Source of the DNA: Insulibacter thermoxylanivorax
Lineage (GTDB): Bacteria > Bacillota > Bacilli > Paenibacillales > DA-C8
Direction of reading: 5' to 3'
NCBI RefSeq assembly: GCF_015472005.1
Contig: NZ_BMAQ01000026.1
Span: forward strand, 1 to 64,000
DNA length: 64,000 nt
Shown: one piece after another, positions 1 to 8,819 of the stretch
How positions within the stretch are numbered: the first letter of the stretch is position 1
Layout: each line of letters opens with the position of its first letter
Translations under genes and position numbers: made by a program
Notes under the pieces: generated by a model
Databases searched by the model: none
What the model saw: the letters and a program-made list of their open reading frames with translations, nothing else
What the model was told of the DNA's origin: nothing

Positions 1-66
1 AATGTGCAATCTAATGTGCAACCTAATCAGCAATCTAATCTGCAATCTAATCTGCAATCCAATCAG
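1..66. repeat. 12-bp tandem repeat, about 5.5 copies
   Basis: Five consecutive imperfect 12-base units of the form AATSTGCAATCT can be read from the first base of the window, with variants such as AATGTGCAACCT and AATCAGCAATCT. The array continues off the left edge, so its full length is unknown. No coding capacity is credible here. Confidence 0.8.
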
Positions 67-163
67 CTTCATTCTTCCCATGGCCAGCACGCCCAAACCT
101 CTGATCAGCGATACTCTGGGCAGCCCTATTGGCACGGGAGAAGCGGGCAGAATTAAGCAAACA

Positions 164-200
164 GACCCTTCCAGCAGGATCGTATCCAGCCGGAAGGGTC
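164..200 (-). terminator. terminator of the SLH esterase gene
   Basis: Arms GACCCTTCC (164-172) and GGAAGGGTC (192-200) form a perfect 9-bp stem. On the minus strand it is followed by the T-rich TGTTTGCTT. It lies 27 bases past the stop codon of the SLH esterase gene. Confidence 0.75.
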
Positions 201-226
201 CGTATGTTTCACTTATACTTATACTT

Positions 227-3200
227 CTACTTCGCCAGATATTCGATGAGTCTTACAAAGACAGCTGCCGCTTCGGCACGGGACGCAGTGCCTTTGGGGT
301 CGAAGACGTTGCCGCTCTTGCCTGTTACGATATTGACGCCTCGCAGCGCCTTAACGGCCCCCAATGCCCAGACACTGATCTCGCTTTCATCCGCGAAGGA
401 CTCCGCTTGGCTGGGCGGTATCTCATAGCCCTTGTAGTTCATGTAACGGTACAGGATCACCAGCATCTGTTCGCGCGTCAGCGATGCATGAGGATCGAAG
501 CGATCCGCACTGATGCCGGTTACGATCCCGTTTTGTGCCGCCCATTCTACTGCTGCTGTGTACCATTGTCCGTCGGTTACGTCGCTGAAGCGGGATTGCG
601 GGTAGTCGGATGGATCGATGTTCTCAAGATTCGCTAGTATCTGTAAGAACATGGCCCTCGTCATCAGGAGCCCCGGCGAGAACGTTCCAGACGATGTACC
701 GTCGAACAGACCGAAGGCGTAAGCGGCGTTCACATAGCTGTAGAACCAGGCGTGATCGTTGACATCGTGGAATGGATTGCCCGACACGACGGTGAAGCCC
801 AGTGCAGTTTCCTCAGTAAACACAAGCTCTGCGCCTTCTCGGATGCTAAGCGATAAACCGCTGTCTAAGCGAACCGCTGCGCCGCCCGAACCTAAGACGA
901 CCTTACCGCTGGTGTCTATCGTCGTACCAGCTGGAACCTGTATTTTCGTTCCGCCCGCGGTCACAATCTCGCCGCCGTCCGGGAGGGTCATGTTGCCGTT
1001 TTGATCCGTGACAGCCGGCTGATCTTCCGGCGTATTCAGGGTGTAGGTTGGCTGCGGCCTTCCCTCGTCGGTACCGGTGTCCGGATCTGCGGCAGAGCCG
1101 CCATCACCTCTTCCTGGGATGATCACAACCGGACCGCCGCTCCTTCTCTTCGGCGTTGCCGTCACACTTGCCGCCGCACTGTCACCCTTCTCGTTGAAGG
1201 CAGCGACTTTGAAGATATATTCTTGATTGTTGGTTAATCCGGTGAAGGTATATTCGTATGTTGATGCATCCACCGTAACCGGTGTCCTGTCACCGTACCA
1301 GACTTTGTAGCCCAGGATCTCTTTACCGCCGTCACTTGCCGGAGCACTCCATTTCAAGGTGACCTTGCCGTCGCCTGCCGATGCCGTTAAGTTCCGCGGA
1401 GCATCAGGCATGCCTGGTTTACTCTGCGAGAACATCCAATCGAAGATGTCGGTATAGTCATTGTTCCATTCCGGCAAATTCGGGGACTGGATGATCGGAG
1501 CGATGCTCCAGATCTCCCCGGTAAACGGATTATCCATCGTAATCTGATTGTAAAGCACCGCCGCTTCTACTTCATGAGCGATATAGCGCAGCAGAGGAGG
1601 GTCGCTGTTCGGATCTGGTCTCTGACTCGGCTGATCATATTGATTGTACGGCCAGGTCAGCGCCTCATTGCTCTCAAATCGTGAAGCTCTTGCATTGGTC
1701 AGTTCCGCGATGTCTTCAATCATTTTGTCGACATTCTCTGCTCCGGAATCATACTTGTTCACGAAGAGCCAATAAGCCAGGTCTTTGTGGGCTTCGTTTT
1801 CCTTCGCATTCGGCCAGCCGGAGGAAATCCCCAAAGGTGCAGCTGCCGCGAAGAAACCAGGGTAGGTGTGGATCAAGTTGGTCGTAACCCCGCCGCCCAT
1901 CGAAAAACCAGATACATAGATGCGGTTCGGGTCTGCCAATCCGCGGTCAATCAGGTCATCGATAATAGCCTTAATATCGCTTACATGTGGAGCAGAGCCG
2001 TTGCTGTACGAAATGTTCAGAATATGGCTGGCATATTTGTCGGGATTCTCCTCCATTTTCTTCATGAGGGCAACCGAACCGTTCGCGGACTTCATCGATG
2101 CTTTCTGGTCGATATGTGCCTGCGTGCCGCCGCGTGAGAAGCCATGGGTATAGACATACAGCGGCAATCCATGTATTTCATTGCCGTCTTCATCCTTGTG
2201 AAGGTAGAGCGCATAATGGACCGCATCGTTCGAATGGGGTGTGAATTTGTCAAGGATGGGATTGACCACCTTTTCTTGTTTAAAGACGGCGTTCGCGATC
2301 GGTTCGCCTTCCGTCAGCACAATATCGCCGTTTAGCACGATGTGGTAATTTTGCAGGGTTGAGTTGCTGCCGTCCAGGGTTGTATTGCCGCCGACTTCGG
2401 TATAGAACTCAAGCTCAACGACGATGTAACGGCCGCTTTCCAATCCTTCCTGATAATCCGGCGAAGGGCTTACTTTCCCAAGATAACCGCGTACATTCGG
2501 TTCGTCATTGGCGTATACTCTAGAGATGGTGCGTTCACCTTCGAAGACCACTGTATTACCGTCTAAGGTCGTGTTTCTGGCGGACACAGTAAACAAATCC
2601 GGATGAAGTGCGGAGCCCAGCGCTTCCCGTCCTTCGCCCAAGTCGATGATGACAGCTGTTGTATACTCGCCTCTGGCAAAGTTGTCGTTCCATACGATGA
2701 ACGGAATCTGATCGGCGGTTGGGTCATCTTGGAAGGTCACGTCGATGTGATGATCGGCGCTGACCGTTAAGGAGAACGTGTTATCGTCGGCTAAGGCCAC
2801 AGCTTCGCCGTCCACCGTTACGGCATCCACGATCTTGCCGTGATCAGGAATCACGGTAAAGGTGATCGTCTCGCCGCTTTCCCTTCTCATCACATTGCCG
2901 GGAACTTTAGGCAAGATGGTGCCGCCTATATCCGTCGAGATGATGACGGAATGTCTGGGATCCGCTTCTTCGGCTTCGATGAGCTTCACACTGTTTCTAA
3001 AGGAAGCATCGCTGTTAAAGCCCGCATCCGGTTCACCGAAAGCGGAAACGACTTCATAGCGGTCCGCACCGTTTTCCGTCGAGTTGTTGATGTTCACTTC
3101 GAAGGTCAGCTTGCCGCCCGGCTCCAAGATCACGTCGCGTTTGGGGATTCTCATCTCCACGATGTATCCGGTGCCCGTGATTTCAGTCCATGCAGCTCTG

Positions 3201-5761
3201 TCCGTATGGGACTGTCCTGAGAATACGCCCGTTGCACTGACCCGCCATTGGTTGGAGCCGCTGGATCCCCGGCCGACGAAAAACTCTACGCTGTCGTACG
3301 TGTGATCAAGACCAGGTCCCACATACAGATTGCTGTCCTCGACAACGACGCGGGCATACACGTAGTCATCATCCCAGAGGATCTTGACGGTGCCTGTCGC
3401 ACGGGGTCTTGGATCATCGGGAACCGTGCTTTTATTAATGGGATACTCCTTCGTCTTAGACCACAGCGGATCGTTGGATCCGAGCTCAGGAGTACCGTAC
3501 ATGGCGGTCGGACCATCCTCAGCGGGCACGCCTGCTTTATTCTGCGAGAACATCCAATCGAAGATGTCGGTATAGTCATTGTTCCAGTCCGGCAAGTTCG
3601 GGGACTGTGCTGTTGGAGCGATGCTCCAGGTCTCCCCGGTAAACGGGTTCTCCATCGTAATCCGGTTATAAAGCACGGCTGCTTCTACTTCGTGCGCGAT
3701 ATAGTCAAGCAGGGGAGGGGTTTTGTCCGGATCTGGTCTCTGAGTCGGCTGATCATATTGATTGTACGGCCAGGTAAGCGCCTCATTGCTCTCAAATCGA
3801 GAAGCTCTTGCATTGGTCATTTTCGGCATATTCTTAGCTATGAAATCATCAAGATTCGTCTGATAGATGCCAACGTTATGAGCATTTACAAAGATCCAGT
3901 AGGCCAGATCTCTATGGGCTTCGTTTTCGCTCGCTGCCGGTGAGCCGAATACTGGGGCCAATGGTGCAGCTGCTGCGAAGAAGCCGGGATAAGTATTGAC
4001 CAGGGTGTTCGTATATGCGCCGCCCCATGAAAAGCCCGACGCATAGATGCGGTTGGGATCGACGAATCCGCTTGCAACTAAATCGTCGATGACTTTCTTC
4101 ACATCACCTGTATCTGGAGTAGAAGTGCCAATATAGGAAATATTCAGAATATGGCTGGCATATTTGTCGGGATTTTCTCCCATTTTCTTCATAAGGGCAA
4201 CGGAACCGTTGGCGGACTTCATCGATGCTTTCTGGTCGATATGTGCCTGGGTGCCGCCGCGTGACATTCCGTGAGTATAGACAAAGAGCGGTAATCCTTG
4301 CATCTCTTGGCCGTCTTCGTCCTTATGAAGGTAGAGTGCGTAATTGACCGACTCATAGTTATGGGGTGTGAACTTATCAAGGATGCGATTGACCACCTTT
4401 TCTTGTTTAAAGACGGCGTTCTTGATCGGTTCGCCTTCCGTCAGCACAATATCGCCCGTTTGCACGATGTGGTAATTTTGCAGGGTTGAGTTACTGCCGT
4501 CCAGGGTTGTATTGCCGCCGACTTCTGTATAGAACTCAAGCTCAACGACGATGTAACGACCGCTTTCCAGTCCCTCTTGATAATCCGGCGAAGGGCTTTC
4601 TTCCCCGAGATAACCGCGTACGTTCGGTTCGTCATTGGCGTATACTCGGGAGATTTTACGCTCTCCTTCAAAGACCACCGTATCACCGTCTAAGGTCGTA
4701 TTTCTGGCGGATACAATAAACAAATCCGGATGAAGTGCGGAGCCCAGCGCTTCCCGTCCTTCACCCAAGTCGATGATGACAGCTGTTGTATACTCGCCTC
4801 TGGCAAAGTTGTCGTTCCATACGATGAACGGAATCTGATCGGCGGTTGGGTCATCTTGGAAGGTCACGTCGATGCGATGGTCAGCGCTGACCGTCAAGGA
4901 GAACGTGTTATCGTCGGCTGGAATCACCGCTTCGCCGTCCACCGTGATGACATCCACGATCTTGCCGAGATCAGGGATCACGGTAAAGGTAAGGTCAGTG
5001 CCGTAAACAGCTCGCATCACATTGCCGGGCGGGTTCGGCTTGATGATGCCGCCTGTACCCGTCGAGATGATGACGGAATGTCTGGGGTCCGCTTCTTCGG
5101 CTTCAATGAGCTTGACGCTGTCTCTAAAGGAAGCATCGCTGGTGAAACCTGTATCCGGCTCCCCGAAGGCGGATACGACTTCATAGCGATCCCCGCCTTT
5201 TTCCGTCGAGTTGTTGATGTTCACTTCAAAGGTAAGCTTGCCCCCCGGCTCCAAGATCACGTCGCGTTTGGGGATTCTCATCTCCACGATGTATCCTGTA
5301 TCCGTGATCTCAGTCCACGCAGCTCTGTCCGTATGGGACTGTCCTGATAACACACCCGTTGCACTGACACGCCATTGGTTGGAGCCGCTGGATCCCGGGC
5401 CGACGAAAAACTCTACGCTGTCAAAGGTATGATCCGCACCAGGGCCCAGATACAAATTGCTGTCCTCTACAATGACGCGGGCATATACGTAGTCGTCATC
5501 CCAGAGAATTTTGACGGTGCCTGTGGCATGGGGTCTTGGGTCATCGGGAACCGTGCTTTTATTAATGGGATACTCCTTCGTCTTAGACCACAGCGGATCG
5601 TTGGATCCGAGCTCAGGTGTACCGTACATGGCGGTAGGCATGTCATCCTCCTCTGCGCTCTCGATGTTGTCCGTACCAACAGCAGCACTGACTGGCATCA
5701 GCGGCGCCAGCATGAGCAAGCAGCAGAAAAACGAGAGAAGTTTGCGAATTCGTTTTGTCAT
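227..5761 (-). CDS. SLH-anchored multidomain esterase with duplicated CBM9-like/esterase module
   Basis: A secreted 1844-residue protein. It starts with a signal peptide (residues 1-27, basic then hydrophobic, ending VSA). Two near-identical ~710-residue modules follow (about 42-750 and 752-1453). Each has a CBM9-like carbohydrate-binding domain beginning TAMYGTPELGSNDPLWSK, a small beta domain, and an alpha/beta-hydrolase of the PHB-depolymerase/CE1-like type with nucleophile motif GFSWGG (Ser578) or GFSMGG (Ser1287). Then come a fibronectin type III domain (about 1455-1540), a Gly/Asp-rich linker and three SLH domains (about 1667-1844) that should bind the cell-wall polymer. The ATG at 5761 has AAGGAGG seven bases upstream; an in-frame ATG 33 codons earlier lacks one. 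A role in deacylating plant cell-wall polysaccharide at the cell surface is inferred from the domains; the substrate cannot be read from the sequence. Confidence 0.88.
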   Translation of the reverse strand: MTKRIRKLLSFFCCLLMLAPLMPVSAAVGTDNIESAEEDDMPTAMYGTPELGSNDPLWSKTKEYPINKSTVPDDPRPHATGTVKILWDDDYVYARVIVEDSNLYLGPGADHTFDSVEFFVGPGSSGSNQWRVSATGVLSGQSHTDRAAWTEITDTGYIVEMRIPKRDVILEPGGKLTFEVNINNSTEKGGDRYEVVSAFGEPDTGFTSDASFRDSVKLIEAEEADPRHSVIISTGTGGIIKPNPPGNVMRAVYGTDLTFTVIPDLGKIVDVITVDGEAVIPADDNTFSLTVSADHRIDVTFQDDPTADQIPFIVWNDNFARGEYTTAVIIDLGEGREALGSALHPDLFIVSARNTTLDGDTVVFEGERKISRVYANDEPNVRGYLGEESPSPDYQEGLESGRYIVVELEFYTEVGGNTTLDGSNSTLQNYHIVQTGDIVLTEGEPIKNAVFKQEKVVNRILDKFTPHNYESVNYALYLHKDEDGQEMQGLPLFVYTHGMSRGGTQAHIDQKASMKSANGSVALMKKMGENPDKYASHILNISYIGTSTPDTGDVKKVIDDLVASGFVDPNRIYASGFSWGGAYTNTLVNTYPGFFAAAAPLAPVFGSPAASENEAHRDLAYWIFVNAHNVGIYQTNLDDFIAKNMPKMTNARASRFESNEALTWPYNQYDQPTQRPDPDKTPPLLDYIAHEVEAAVLYNRITMENPFTGETWSIAPTAQSPNLPDWNNDYTDIFDWMFSQNKAGVPAEDGPTAMYGTPELGSNDPLWSKTKEYPINKSTVPDDPRPRATGTVKILWDDDYVYARVVVEDSNLYVGPGLDHTYDSVEFFVGRGSSGSNQWRVSATGVFSGQSHTDRAAWTEITGTGYIVEMRIPKRDVILEPGGKLTFEVNINNSTENGADRYEVVSAFGEPDAGFNSDASFRNSVKLIEAEEADPRHSVIISTDIGGTILPKVPGNVMRRESGETITFTVIPDHGKIVDAVTVDGEAVALADDNTFSLTVSADHHIDVTFQDDPTADQIPFIVWNDNFARGEYTTAVIIDLGEGREALGSALHPDLFTVSARNTTLDGNTVVFEGERTISRVYANDEPNVRGYLGKVSPSPDYQEGLESGRYIVVELEFYTEVGGNTTLDGSNSTLQNYHIVLNGDIVLTEGEPIANAVFKQEKVVNPILDKFTPHSNDAVHYALYLHKDEDGNEIHGLPLYVYTHGFSRGGTQAHIDQKASMKSANGSVALMKKMEENPDKYASHILNISYSNGSAPHVSDIKAIIDDLIDRGLADPNRIYVSGFSMGGGVTTNLIHTYPGFFAAAAPLGISSGWPNAKENEAHKDLAYWLFVNKYDSGAENVDKMIEDIAELTNARASRFESNEALTWPYNQYDQPSQRPDPNSDPPLLRYIAHEVEAAVLYNQITMDNPFTGEIWSIAPIIQSPNLPEWNNDYTDIFDWMFSQSKPGMPDAPRNLTASAGDGKVTLKWSAPASDGGKEILGYKVWYGDRTPVTVDASTYEYTFTGLTNNQEYIFKVAAFNEKGDSAAASVTATPKRRSGGPVVIIPGRGDGGSAADPDTGTDEGRPQPTYTLNTPEDQPAVTDQNGNMTLPDGGEIVTAGGTKIQVPAGTTIDTSGKVVLGSGGAAVRLDSGLSLSIREGAELVFTEETALGFTVVSGNPFHDVNDHAWFYSYVNAAYAFGLFDGTSSGTFSPGLLMTRAMFLQILANLENIDPSDYPQSRFSDVTDGQWYTAAVEWAAQNGIVTGISADRFDPHASLTREQMLVILYRYMNYKGYEIPPSQAESFADESEISVWALGAVKALRGVNIVTGKSGNVFDPKGTASRAEAAAVFVRLIEYLAK
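1400..5640 (-). repeat. ~2.13 kb tandem duplication inside the SLH esterase gene
   Basis: The stretch around 3510-5640 is repeated at about 1400-3510 with a period near 2127 bases. GAGCTCAGG before GTACCGTACATGGCGGT occurs at 3482 and again at 5609, and long identical nucleotide stretches lie between. The copies differ by scattered substitutions and stay in frame. Confidence 0.9.
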
Positions 5762-6021
5762 CAATGATCCCTCCTTTTTGTCGTGTGCGTGCACGTTGTC
5801 AGAAACATGGTTTGATTGCGGACCACCCCCCTTACCAAGATATATGCACATGACTTTCACTGTATTAATTAAAAGATTTTTACCCTACAAATTATGGTAT
5901 AGCATACTTTGGATAATTTACAAAAATAAACCTTAGAAAAAAGACCGCACAGAAACCTTGCGGGTGTTCTTGTCCGGTTTTCAGGCGATTCTCGCTGCCG
6001 CAGCGCCGTGCAGGCATGAGT

Positions 6022-6045
6022 AAAGCCGCCTGATCAGGCGGCTTT
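6022..6045. terminator. palindromic terminator after the ABC cassette
   Basis: AAAGCCGCCTGA followed by TCAGGCGGCTTT is a perfect 24-base palindrome, 18 bases past the stop of the downstream ABC gene. A short TTT end makes it usable on either strand. The rest of the 5762-6062 gap holds the esterase gene's upstream region and no gene. Confidence 0.65.
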
Positions 6046-6062
6046 GCGGTCCGCAGGAACGA

Positions 6063-8288
6063 TTACGCCTTCGAAGAGGCCGCCGGCTCTGTCGGCTTCG
6101 GCTTGGCCATGCTCCGCTGCGCGGTGACCAGTTTATAATAGATGCCCTTTCGCTCAAGGAGTTCATTGTGCGTGCCGACTTCCACGATCCGCCCCTTCTC
6201 CAGCACGATCAGCCGCGTCGCATGCCGCAGCGTCGACAACCGGTGGGCGATGGCGATCGTCGTCCGCCCCTTCGTTACGCGCCGCAGCGCCTCCTGGATC
6301 GCCGCTTCCGTGTCGATATCAAGGGAGGCCGTCGCTTCATCGAGGATCAAGATGCGCGGATCGCTCAGGATCGCCCGTGCGATCGCCAGCCGCTGCCGCT
6401 CCCCGCCGGAGAGATTGCTGCCGTTCTCCTCAAGCCGCGTGTCATAACCGTCCGGCAGGTTCACGATAAAATCATGCGCATTGGCCGTCTTCGCCGCGCG
6501 GATCACCTCCTCCAAGGTCGCATTCGGCTTCGAGTAGCGAATGTTGTCCAGGATCGTGCCGCTGAAGAGGAAGGTCTCCTGCAGCACGACGCCGATCTGA
6601 CTGCGCAGCTCCTCCTGCTTGATATCGCGGATATCGATGCCGTCGATCGTAATCCGGCCCTCGTTCACATCATAGAAACGGGAGATGAGGTTGATCATCG
6701 TCGACTTGCCGGAACCGGAGTGACCGACGAGACCGATCATCTCTCCGGGTTTGATCTCGAGGTTGATCTCATGCAGCACCGGTTCGTAGGAGCGGTAGCC
6801 GAAGGTGACGTTCTCGAAGCGGATCCGCCCCTTAATGTCGTGGCTTACGGCGTGCTCCCGGTCGACGACCTCCGGCTTCTCATCGATCACCGAGAACACC
6901 CGGTCTACGGCGATCAACGCGTTGGCGATCCAGCGCGGCATGTTCATCATCCACTGCAGCGGACCGTAGACCATCATCGAATAGCTGCTGAACTGGACAA
7001 GCTGTCCGAGGGTGAATTCGCCTCGCGTGATCATGTAGCTGCCCGCCATCAGCACGAGATAACTGCCGAACTGGATGAGATAGTGGGAGATCGGCGCCAA
7101 GTAGCTGTACACCTTCTCGCTGCGGAAGGAAGCCTGGGCGAAGCTGCTGTTGTACTCACGGAATCTTCGGATCTCCCGCTCTTCCTTGCCGAAGGACTTG
7201 ACGACGCGGATACCGCCGAGCACATCGTGAAGGAAGGAGTTCGCATGGTCATGGATGCGGAACTGATAGTGGAACAACCTGCGCAGCACCTTCCGCCAGA
7301 TCGCCACCTGCAGATAGGACACCAGCGGCGCCGGCAGCAGGACGAGCAGGGCCAGGCGCCATTCCAGCGTAAACAGGAGCACGCACACCGACGTCAGGAT
7401 GATGACCTGCAGGATCGCCGTTGTGAAGATCTCCTGGATGAGATGGCGGATGCGCTCCGTGTCCCTGGTGATCCGGTTCATCAGGTCCCCCGCCCGCTGC
7501 GAGGTCAGGAAACCGAGGGAAAGCTGCTGCATCCGGCTGAACACCATATGCCTCAGGTCGGAGGAGATGCTCGAGCTCACGATGGTCATGAGACGCCCGC
7601 GGAGGATCATCAGCACATGCCCGCCGATGAGCACGATGATGAGACCGGCGATGCCGGCCGCGAACATCGTCATATCGGGGCTAAGGCCCGCCGGCGGCTG
7701 CAGCGCACCGTCAACGAGCATTTTCTCAAAATACGGACCCAGCAGCGACAGCGCCGAACCCATGATCAAGAGGGCAAAGGCTAAGAGTAGCTTGCGCCAA
7801 TAGCCCTTGGCAGCGCCAAGCAGCTTGAGGAGCGCCTCCGTCTTGCTGACGCACTGCCGGCAATGCCGCGTACCGGGAACAAGCGGACCGCCGCATTTCT
7901 CACACACCGGTTCCGGCTCGTCGTTGTAGATGCGAACGGGGCCGCCGGCAGCCAGATCGTTCAGCACCTTCGCGATATAAGCATATCGGGCCGCATGCTG
8001 CATCGTCAGCCGCACGATGATCCGCTTCTCCCCCTGCTCTTCCGCTTCAAGCACGGCATTGCCGACGAGGGTGATGACCTTGTAATCCTTCGCCGCGCGG
8101 ATCTCCTGCCACTCCCGCACGTTCCCATTCTCGACATAAGCCCATCGCTCCCCTCCGATGACGAAGAAGCCTTCGCTCCTCCTGCCTGCAAGGGTCAGGT
8201 CCGCAGGCACCGCATAATCGATTCGATCCCCAAGCACCTGCACCGCAGCTTCACGGTCCAGCTCGGGCAATGGGTAGTTCAGATTCAT
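6063..8288 (-). CDS. ABC exporter (fused membrane and ATPase domains) with zinc-ribbon insert
   Basis: A half-transporter of 741 residues. Residues 1-115 form an unusual N-terminal region. A four-Cys zinc-ribbon-like segment follows (CEKCGG then CRQC), then a six-helix ABC_membrane domain and an ATPase with Walker A GHSGSGKST, signature LSGGERQR and Walker B ILILDEATA. Ordinary exporters of this class are about 580-600 residues, so the N-terminal extension with zinc ribbon is the distinctive part. The ATG at 8288 has AAGGTGG upstream. It is last in a cassette with the DUF1854 gene and a second, similar exporter; the two halves probably form a heterodimer. The substrate is unknown. I recall the same gene trio being annotated as cyanophycin-metabolism-associated in other bacteria, but no cyanophycin synthetase is in this window. 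Confidence 0.85.
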   Translation of the reverse strand: MNLNYPLPELDREAAVQVLGDRIDYAVPADLTLAGRRSEGFFVIGGERWAYVENGNVREWQEIRAAKDYKVITLVGNAVLEAEEQGEKRIIVRLTMQHAARYAYIAKVLNDLAAGGPVRIYNDEPEPVCEKCGGPLVPGTRHCRQCVSKTEALLKLLGAAKGYWRKLLLAFALLIMGSALSLLGPYFEKMLVDGALQPPAGLSPDMTMFAAGIAGLIIVLIGGHVLMILRGRLMTIVSSSISSDLRHMVFSRMQQLSLGFLTSQRAGDLMNRITRDTERIRHLIQEIFTTAILQVIILTSVCVLLFTLEWRLALLVLLPAPLVSYLQVAIWRKVLRRLFHYQFRIHDHANSFLHDVLGGIRVVKSFGKEEREIRRFREYNSSFAQASFRSEKVYSYLAPISHYLIQFGSYLVLMAGSYMITRGEFTLGQLVQFSSYSMMVYGPLQWMMNMPRWIANALIAVDRVFSVIDEKPEVVDREHAVSHDIKGRIRFENVTFGYRSYEPVLHEINLEIKPGEMIGLVGHSGSGKSTMINLISRFYDVNEGRITIDGIDIRDIKQEELRSQIGVVLQETFLFSGTILDNIRYSKPNATLEEVIRAAKTANAHDFIVNLPDGYDTRLEENGSNLSGGERQRLAIARAILSDPRILILDEATASLDIDTEAAIQEALRRVTKGRTTIAIAHRLSTLRHATRLIVLEKGRIVEVGTHNELLERKGIYYKLVTAQRSMAKPKPTEPAASSKA

Positions 8289-8336
8289 AAGCCCACCTTC
8301 TTTAAGCGTCTGCAAGAACATCCCCAGCATGCGATA

Positions 8337-8819
8337 CTACAAGAACATCTCCAGCATGCGGTATTCCTTGGCGCTTAAATTGCTGATGTCTTCGATCTGG
8401 AAACGGTTGCCGTCCACATCGGTGATCAGCACCTTCTTGCTGCTCACCATACGAACATTGGTACCCCTGCCGACGGTGAAGCGGCAGAGGCCCGCCGACG
8501 TCTCTACACTCCAGAAGGAGTAACCGAACTCCTCTTTGATCTCCAAGATGCGCTCTATCGATGGAGCGAAGTACCTCAGACGCATATGCTTCCTCAGGAG
8601 TTCCGCCGTCTCTTCCGGGAACGCGGAGAGACAGCGGATCAGCCCAACCTCGGCATTCTCGCTCGTGCGCACCGATATGTATTCCTCCTTGCTCGTATGG
8701 GGGAAGGAACAATGGAGATAGACAACGGGATATTCCTCTTCCTGCACGCGCACAGCCAGTAGATGCCCTTCCGTCTCCCAGAACTGCGCATTGTCCTGGG
8801 TTAGATAAATCAGCTCCAT
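8337..8819 (-). CDS. DUF1854 family protein
   Basis: A 160-residue soluble protein with no signal peptide or membrane segment. The C-terminal half, with a VDGNRFQIEDISNL segment, matches what I know of the DUF1854 family, found beside ABC exporters. Its ATG at 8819 directly follows the TAG of the upstream ABC gene (TAGATG), so the two are translationally coupled, and it lies 48 bases before the second ABC gene. Function is unknown. The position between two half-transporters suggests a subunit or regulator of the transporter. Confidence 0.75.
   Translation of the reverse strand: MELIYLTQDNAQFWETEGHLLAVRVQEEEYPVVYLHCSFPHTSKEEYISVRTSENAEVGLIRCLSAFPEETAELLRKHMRLRYFAPSIERILEIKEEFGYSFWSVETSAGLCRFTVGRGTNVRMVSSKKVLITDVDGNRFQIEDISNLSAKEYRMLEMFL

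Noticed and set aside
2-637. Plus-strand open frame of 211 codons at the left edge
   Set aside because: It runs antisense through the 3' end of the SLH esterase gene, starts inside the tandem repeat and has no recognisable domain.
6168-7784. Long plus-strand frame of 538 codons opposite the ABC exporter
   Set aside because: A shadow of the minus-strand gene, with His/Asp/Arg-rich composition and no domain.
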